Assembly: GCA_041690535.1 (NCBI GenBank)
Contig: JAWLHA010000020.1
Span: 3,435-67,434 of the forward strand
Direction: 5' to 3'
DNA from: JAWLHA01 sp041690535
GTDB lineage: Bacteria > Pseudomonadota > Gammaproteobacteria > Thiohalomonadales > Thiohalomonadaceae
Length of the DNA stretch: 64,000 nucleotides
Position numbers and translations under genes: made by a program. Below, piece by piece: positions 59,157-64,000 of the stretch. Under the pieces are notes generated by a model that saw only the letters and a list, made by a program, of their open reading frames with translations, was not told the origin of the DNA and searched no databases. Every line of letters starts with the position of its first letter. Within the stretch, counting starts at the first letter, position 1.

Positions 59157-60563
59157 ATGACAGCACACACCCTCAAAACCCGATTTGCACCCAGCCCCAC
59201 GGGCTACATCCACTTGGGCAACGCCCGCACCGCCCTGTTCAGCGCGCTCCTGGCGCGAAAGGGCGACGGGGTCTTTCTGCTGCGCATTGAAGATACCGAC
59301 CTGGAGCGCAGCCGAAGCGAATACGTCGAGGCCTTGCAGCAGGACCTGCAGTGGCTCGGACTGCCCTGGCAGGAAGGGCCAGGGGCCGATCGGGGCAATG
59401 GACCCTACTTCCAGTCGGAACGTGCGCGGCTCTACGCGGACTTCTACAACCGTCTGGAGGCCTCCGGGCAGGCGTACCCCTGCTTCTGCACCCCCCAGGA
59501 GCTGGAGATGTCGCGCAAGGCGCAGCGGGCCGCCGGTCGGCCGCCGCGCTACTCCGGCAAGTGCGCCAATCTCAATGCCGAGGAGGTGCAGGCCAGGTTG
59601 GCGGCAGGCCTGAAGTCCACCCTGCGCTTTCGGGTACCCGGTGATCGCCGGATTGTCTTCGAGGATCTGGTGCGCGGCGAGCAGCGCTTCGAGGGCAGCG
59701 ACATCGGCGACTTCATCATCCGCCGCGCCGACGGCACTCCGGCCTTCTTCTTCTGCAATGCGGTGGATGATGCATTGATGGGGGTGACCCATGTGCTGCG
59801 CGGCGAGGACCACCTCACCAACACCCCGCGGCAGATGCTCATCCTGGAGGCGCTCGGGCTTCCCGTTCCGCAGTACGGCCACATCTCCATGATCGTGGGC
59901 CCGGACGGGTCGCCGCTTTCCAAACGCCACGGGAGCCGCAGCCTGCGGGAGCTGCGGGCCGAAGGTTATTTCCCCCAGGCGGTCGCCAACTACCTGGCGC
60001 GGCTCGGCCACAACTTCCAGAGCGATGCACTGCTTCCCCTGGAGAGGTTGGCAGCAGGCTTTGAGTTCAACCGGTTGGGTCGGGCACCGGCCCGCTATGA
60101 CGCGGCGCAGCTGCTCAGCTGGCAGCAGCAGGCAGTGGCTCAGGCCCGTCCCGACACCCTGTGGGCGTGGATGGGGCCGAATGTGGAGGCCTTGGTACCG
60201 GCCCAATCCAAAGAGGAGTTCCTGCAGGCGGTGCAGCCCAATGTCACCTTCCCCGGTGATGCGGAGCACTGGGCGCGGGTGTTGTTCACCGACGAATTGC
60301 CCCTGGATGAGGAAAAGCGGGAGACGCTCGTCGCGGCGGGGACGGAGTTCTTCCGCGCCGCCGTGGCCGCCCTGGAGGCCCACGGCACCGAGTTCAAGGC
60401 CTTTGCCGAGGGGGTGAAGAGCGCCACCGGGGCCAAGGGAAAGCAGCTTTTCATGCCGCTGCGGGTCGCCTTGAGCGGTGAGACCGGCGGGCCCGAGATG
60501 GGCCGTCTGTTGCCGCTGCTTGGCCTGGAGCGGGCCCGACGGCGCCTGCAGGCGTGGGCGTGA
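59157..60563 (+). CDS. gltX: Glutamyl-tRNA synthetase
   Basis: Class I synthetase charging tRNA-Glu; 468 residues. The ATP-site HIGH-type motif is in TRFAPSPTGYIHLGNARTA and the KMSKS-type motif is PLSKRHGSRSL. RIEDTDLERS and LRGEDHLTNTPRQ are family hallmarks. The ATG at 59157 gives the normal N-terminus (TAHTLKTRFAPSPTG); an in-frame ATG 25 codons upstream is unlikely. cysS follows 81 bases later. Confidence 0.96.
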   Translation: MTAHTLKTRFAPSPTGYIHLGNARTALFSALLARKGDGVFLLRIEDTDLERSRSEYVEALQQDLQWLGLPWQEGPGADRGNGPYFQSERARLYADFYNRLEASGQAYPCFCTPQELEMSRKAQRAAGRPPRYSGKCANLNAEEVQARLAAGLKSTLRFRVPGDRRIVFEDLVRGEQRFEGSDIGDFIIRRADGTPAFFFCNAVDDALMGVTHVLRGEDHLTNTPRQMLILEALGLPVPQYGHISMIVGPDGSPLSKRHGSRSLRELRAEGYFPQAVANYLARLGHNFQSDALLPLERLAAGFEFNRLGRAPARYDAAQLLSWQQQAVAQARPDTLWAWMGPNVEALVPAQSKEEFLQAVQPNVTFPGDAEHWARVLFTDELPLDEEKRETLVAAGTEFFRAAVAALEAHGTEFKAFAEGVKSATGAKGKQLFMPLRVALSGETGGPEMGRLLPLLGLERARRRLQAWA

Positions 60564-60644
60564 TTGCCGGCGAGAGGACCCGCGACTGACCCGGTCGGCT
60601 TCGATCGCAAGCCGCCAATTTCGAACAGAACAACGGAGCAATAG

Positions 60645-62060
60645 ATGGCTCACCAGCACGAGCTCAAGGTTCACAATAACCTCACCAAACGCAAAGAGGT
60701 GTTTGTCCCCATCGACCCCAAGCGGGTGCGTATGTACGTCTGTGGGATGACCGTCTACGACTACTGCCACATCGGCCATGCCCGGGTGCTGGTGGTGTTC
60801 GACGCCATCTATCGCTACCTGCGACACATCTACGGCGATGCCCACGTCACCTACGTGCGCAACATTACCGATATCGATGACAAGATCATCGCGCGGGCCA
60901 ACGAAAACGGCGAAGAGTTCAACGTCCTCACCGGCCGTTTCATCGAGTTCATGCACGAAGATGCCGATCGTCTGGGGGTGCTGCGCCCCGATGCCGAGCC
61001 GCAGGCCACCGCGCACATGAGCGGGATCATCGCCATGATCCAGACGCTGGTGGAGAAGGGTTACGCCTACGCCGCCGCAAACGGTGACGTCTACTACGAC
61101 GTGAGCCGATTCGAGGGATACGGCAAACTCTCGGGCAAACAGCTGGATGACCTCCGGGCCGGCGAGCGCGTGGCCGTGGACGAGTCCAAGGACGACCCCC
61201 TGGACTTCGTGCTGTGGAAGGCCGCCAAGCCGGGCGAGCCCAGCTGGGACTCCCCCTGGGGCAACGGGCGGCCGGGCTGGCACATCGAGTGCTCGGCCAT
61301 GTCCACCCACTGCCTCGGCGATCACTTCGATATCCACGGCGGCGGGCTCGATCTGCAGTTCCCCCACCACGAGAACGAGATCGCCCAGTCCGAGGCGGCC
61401 ACCGGCTGCACCTTCGTCAACTACTGGCTGCACAACGGCTTCGTGCGTGTGGACAACGAGAAGATGTCCAAGTCGCTGGGCAACTTCTTCACCATCCGGG
61501 ACGTACTGAAAACGTACGACCCGGAAGTCATTCGCTATTTCATTCTCACCAGCCACTATCGCAGCCCGCTGAACTACTCCGACCAGCACCTGGACAACGC
61601 CAAGGGGGCTCTGACCACCTTGTACACCGCGTTGCGGGGGGTGGAGGTCTCGGCGGAGGCCGCCACGGCGGGAGAGGCGGCCCAACGTTTCTTCGCCGCC
61701 ATGGACGATGACTTCAACACCTCGGAGGCCATCGCCGTACTCTTCGAGTTGGCCCGCGAGGTCAACCGCTTGCGGGTTTCGGAGCAGGAGCGGGCGGCTC
61801 GGGTGGGCGCCGAACTCAAGCGGCTGGCCGCATTGTTGGGACTGTTGCAGCGCGATCCCGATGCCTTCCTCAAAGGGGGAGAGGGCGGGGAGAGTGCAGG
61901 TCTCTCTGCCGAGGCCATTGAAACGCTGATCCAGCAGCGCCTCGATGCGCGCAAGAACAAGGAGTGGGCACTCGCCGATCAAATCCGCGACGAACTCAAG
62001 GCCAAGGGCATCGTTCTGGAAGACAAGCCTGGCGGCAAGACGGAGTGGCGCCGCCAATGA
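60645..62060 (+). CDS. cysS: Cysteinyl-tRNA synthetase
   Basis: Class I synthetase charging tRNA-Cys; 471 residues. Zinc ligand C33 and the HIGH motif (42-45) are in YVCGMTVYDYCHIGHARV. GWHIECSAM and HHENEIAQSEA supply the other zinc ligands, and KMSKSLGNFFTIR is the KMSKS loop. The gene follows gltX on the same strand with an AACGGAGCAATAG ribosome site. Confidence 0.97.
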   Translation: MAHQHELKVHNNLTKRKEVFVPIDPKRVRMYVCGMTVYDYCHIGHARVLVVFDAIYRYLRHIYGDAHVTYVRNITDIDDKIIARANENGEEFNVLTGRFIEFMHEDADRLGVLRPDAEPQATAHMSGIIAMIQTLVEKGYAYAAANGDVYYDVSRFEGYGKLSGKQLDDLRAGERVAVDESKDDPLDFVLWKAAKPGEPSWDSPWGNGRPGWHIECSAMSTHCLGDHFDIHGGGLDLQFPHHENEIAQSEAATGCTFVNYWLHNGFVRVDNEKMSKSLGNFFTIRDVLKTYDPEVIRYFILTSHYRSPLNYSDQHLDNAKGALTTLYTALRGVEVSAEAATAGEAAQRFFAAMDDDFNTSEAIAVLFELAREVNRLRVSEQERAARVGAELKRLAALLGLLQRDPDAFLKGGEGGESAGLSAEAIETLIQQRLDARKNKEWALADQIRDELKAKGIVLEDKPGGKTEWRRQ

Positions 62061-62123
62061 GCGGCAAGAGTACCGAGCAACAGTAAACGGAGAAGCCGGA
62101 TCGTCCCGTAAGTGATGAACCGG

Positions 62124-62195
62124 AGGGTGGACAGAGACAGCGCATCCACCATTCACGGCCGCGACCTGGTGGATGCGCTGCGCCTGTCCACTCTC
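62124..62195. repeat. Large imperfect palindrome, GGGTGGA...TCCACTC type
   Basis: AGGGTGGACAG (from 62124) and AGCGCATCCACC (to 62150) face GGTGGATGCGCT and CCTGTCCACTCTC (62168-62195), forming a stem of about 26 bp with small mismatches over a 17-base loop. It belongs to the same GGTGGATGCGC family as 22141-22175. It lies in the 311-bp gap between cysS and the lipoprotein gene, where nothing else is evident. Confidence 0.7.
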
Positions 62196-62371
62196 GTACG
62201 CGGCGTATCGGATTTATCTATTCGGTGCTCTGGCCCGAACATCCCTTGTGCGACATGGCGAGGGTCCAGAGGTGAACCACGTCATGGTCTTTGCGAGCGG
62301 TGATCGTTACCCTTGCCGGGTTCTGGTCGGACCCACAACTGCCCGGCCTTGGTGCTGTCGACGGAGGAGTG

Positions 62372-63043
62372 ATGTACAAGAAAGTCGTAGTGGTCGCGCT
62401 TGCCGCGATTCTGAGTGGTTGCCAGACCACGGGGGAGACCCGCCCGGATGGGACACAGGAGCGCTCTTCTACCGGCGCGGTGCTGGGGGCGATTACGGGG
62501 GCAGTGGTTGGATACCAGGTTGACCGCAAAAAGGGTGCAGTGGTCGGCGCGGTGGTTGGCGGCGTTGGGGGCTATGCCATCGGCAACTACATGGATGAGC
62601 AGGAGAAACGGTACGAGGAGGCGCTGGCCGAGGAGCGACGGACCCACCAGGTGGAGATCACCCGTCTGGAGGATGACCTGCTTCAGCTGACGCTCTCCTC
62701 CGAGGCCTCGTTCGATGTCAATCGTGCGGATGTCAAGCCGGCGTTCAGACCCACCTTGCAGAAGCTCGGGGACGTTTGCAAGAAGTACAACCGCACCAAC
62801 CTGACCGTGATCGGTCACACCGACTCCACGGGCTCTGCAGATTACAACCGGCAGCTGTCGCAGCGCCGCGCCCAGGCGGTGGCCGATTACCTGATAGATC
62901 AGGGGGTGTCGCCTGATCGGATTCGGGTGGTGGCGCAAGGGGAGGACAAGCCCCGCGCCGACAATACGACTGCTGCGGGGCGCCAGCTCAACCGCCGCGT
63001 CGAGATCCTCATCGAGCCGGATCCCAGTTGGTCCTCAAACTGA
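62372..63043 (+). CDS. OmpA-family lipoprotein with glycine zipper (YiaD-like)
   Basis: Outer-membrane lipoprotein of 223 residues: lipobox LSGC (14-17), a glycine-zipper hydrophobic pair (about 35-68, GAVLGAITGAVVGY and GAVVGAVVGGVGGYAIG), a short coiled coil (about 70-95) and a C-terminal OmpA domain that binds peptidoglycan. NLTVIGHTDSTGSADYNRQL and LSQRRAQAVADYL carry the conserved TD-x2-G and LS-x2-RA residues. The ATG at 62372 has ACGGAGGAGTG upstream. It probably tethers outer membrane to cell wall, like E. coli YiaD. Confidence 0.92.
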   Translation: MYKKVVVVALAAILSGCQTTGETRPDGTQERSSTGAVLGAITGAVVGYQVDRKKGAVVGAVVGGVGGYAIGNYMDEQEKRYEEALAEERRTHQVEITRLEDDLLQLTLSSEASFDVNRADVKPAFRPTLQKLGDVCKKYNRTNLTVIGHTDSTGSADYNRQLSQRRAQAVADYLIDQGVSPDRIRVVAQGEDKPRADNTTAAGRQLNRRVEILIEPDPSWSSN

Positions 63044-63289
63044 GCTGATCCAGGGCGGGCCGCGGCCCGGGGTGGCGTGCAGCACTGTTGCACAACCCCG
63101 GGCCGGGTGACCGCGTGCGCGCGTGCCCCTGCATACGTCCGTTCCGGCCCACCTTCCTCCAGGCAACCTTTCCGCATCCACCCTACCTATCAGGCATTTC
63201 GGATCATCTGTTCGGTGCCTTGGCACGCCGACGCAGGGGAGATGACTATCCTTTATTCTGATTCTGTGAACAGAGAGGGAGAGAATCGC

Positions 63290-63391
63290 ATGGGAAAAGG
63301 GGACATTCGTACCAGACGCGGCAAGATTACCAAGGGCACCCACGGAAAGAACCGGCAGCCAGGGAAACGGAAGCCCGCGCGGAAGCAGTGA
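63290..63391 (+). CDS. 30S ribosomal protein THX
   Basis: A 33-residue, highly basic protein: MGKGDIRTRRGKITKGTHG followed by a lysine/arginine tail. The GKGD-x-RTRRGKI start is the signature of ribosomal protein bTHX (bS31). The ATG at 63290 has a GAGAGGGAGAG ribosome site. The frame is open far upstream but only this part is coding. A 7-bp GGCGGCC/GGCCGCC hairpin with a GGAA loop (63400-63417) follows the stop. Confidence 0.9.
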   Translation: MGKGDIRTRRGKITKGTHGKNRQPGKRKPARKQ

Positions 63392-63553
63392 ACGGGCGGG
63401 GCGGCCGGAAGGCCGCCTTCGGCTGGGCTCAAACCTTTGTGCCAGCGGCCGATATAGAGAATGAGTGGAACCGAAAGGAAGCCGTCAGGACCGATGCGGG
63501 TGCCGGCGGAGGTAGAGGGACGCGATGTGCCGGGCGAGCGGGAGGAGAAGACC

Positions 63554-63754
63554 ATGCAAAACAATCATCCAGTTTCCAGCCCCTCCATGGAGGCCGCTTA
63601 CCTCTTGGAGATCAAGAGCTATGCCGGTATGGGGCGGATTTATGCCACCGTGAATGCCCCCGATCTGAATGCGGCTCGGGCCCGTATGGCACCCCTGTTT
63701 CCCGGCTGCGAAATCATTGCGGTTGAGGCCACGCCGGTTACGGCTGCGGCCTGA
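63554..63754 (+). CDS. Small hypothetical protein (66 aa)
   Basis: Unrecognised 66-residue frame starting at ATG 63554 with a good GGAGGAG ribosome site. The sequence (YLLEIKSYAGMGRIYATVNA, DLNAARARMAPLFPGCEII) alternates beta- and alpha-like segments and could be a small ferredoxin-like fold. There is no signal or cysteine motif. An upstream in-frame start at 63461 is possible but has no ribosome site. Followed only by RptA copy 7. Confidence 0.55.
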   Translation: MQNNHPVSSPSMEAAYLLEIKSYAGMGRIYATVNAPDLNAARARMAPLFPGCEIIAVEATPVTAAA

Positions 63755-63861
63755 ATCAGGCCTCCCTGTTCAAGCGAACACACCACATCCAGCAACCGAC
63801 AAGGCCTGTCACGTGCCGTGTGCAGGCGCGCCGAACAGGTAAACGGAACAATCGCCAATCG

Positions 63862-64000
63862 CAGGGTGAACGCATACTTACGTCACGGCCGTGCGGTGAG
63901 CGATGTAAGTCCTTGAAAGCAGGTACGCTGTGAATACATCCCTGTACGCTCGACGGCCGCGTCCATGCGGCCGACGACCGGCTTTCAAGGACTTACATCG
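63862..64000. mobile_element. RptA copy 7, running off the window end
   Basis: Left end CAGGGTGAACGCATACTTAC (63862-63881), shoulder GTCACGGCCGTGCGGTGAG and inner arm GCGATGTAAGTCCTTGAAAG are intact. The core reads ACGCTGTGAATACATCCCTG to GGCCGACGACC, the same orientation as copy 2 once shoulders are aligned. The right inner arm CTTTCAAGGACTTACATCG reaches base 64000; the outer end must lie just beyond the window. Confidence 0.85.

Noticed and set aside
59076..62156. A 1026-codon open frame on the minus strand
   Set aside because: It lies wholly opposite gltX and cysS, which are unmistakable; long antisense frames are expected in GC-rich genes with biased third positions.

Overview
The window is GC-rich and densely coded, and reads as a chromosome of a non-enteric gammaproteobacterium. 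Gene order is the main evidence. Positions 9.8-30.8 kb carry tig-clpP-clpX-lon-hupB-ppiD, a fabI remnant, yejABEF, mltD, gloB, a methyltransferase, rnhA and dnaQ. Positions 33.6-52.6 kb carry leuC-leuD-leuB-asd-usg-fimV-truA-trpF-trpB-trpA-accD-folC-dedD-cvpA-purF-metZ. Both blocks largely follow the order known from Pseudomonas. Many genes overlap by one to a few bases. A more specific assignment, such as Chromatiales-like, would be a guess.

Layout. 0-8.2 kb is a copper-linked cluster: a membrane polyferredoxin, a CcdA-like protein, ExbB-ExbD-TonB, a TonB-dependent copper receptor, a PCuAC periplasmic copper chaperone with an intact copper site, and, on the minus strand, a UreH/DsbD_2-type membrane protein overlapping a sigma-54 activator with no sensor domain. 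8.2-8.6 kb holds tRNA-Lys(CUU) and tRNA-Leu(UAG). About 1 kb without genes follows. 9.8-19.8 kb is proteostasis (trigger factor, ClpXP, Lon, HU, PpiD) with tRNA-Val and tRNA-Asp and a dicarboxylate/amino acid symporter. 20.3-30.8 kb covers oligopeptide import, a lytic transglycosylase, glyoxalase II, RNase H and the DNA polymerase III proofreading subunit. 30.8-33.5 kb has small regulators (Rcp1-like receiver, PilZ protein, LysR regulator). 33.5-52.6 kb is leucine, aspartate-family, tryptophan, fatty-acid, folate, purine and methionine biosynthesis. 52.7-63.8 kb holds assorted genes, including lpxH, two cyclophilins, gltX, cysS, an OmpA-like lipoprotein and ribosomal protein THX.

Most distinctive features. 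(1) A SAM-II type riboswitch precedes metZ and is followed by a terminator; a 12-bp alternative helix could make it a transcriptional switch. (2) A family of miniature inverted-repeat elements (called RptA here) has at least eight full or partial copies. It has CAGGGT...ACCCTG ends, nested inner inverted repeats and 10-bp flanking duplications at three copies; one copy has its core inverted relative to its ends. (3) A second miniature element (RptB) occurs in two copies with 8-bp duplications and carries dRS3-like palindromes. (4) fabI survives only as a frameshifted 3' fragment fused to an RptA copy. No transposase gene for either element family lies in the window.
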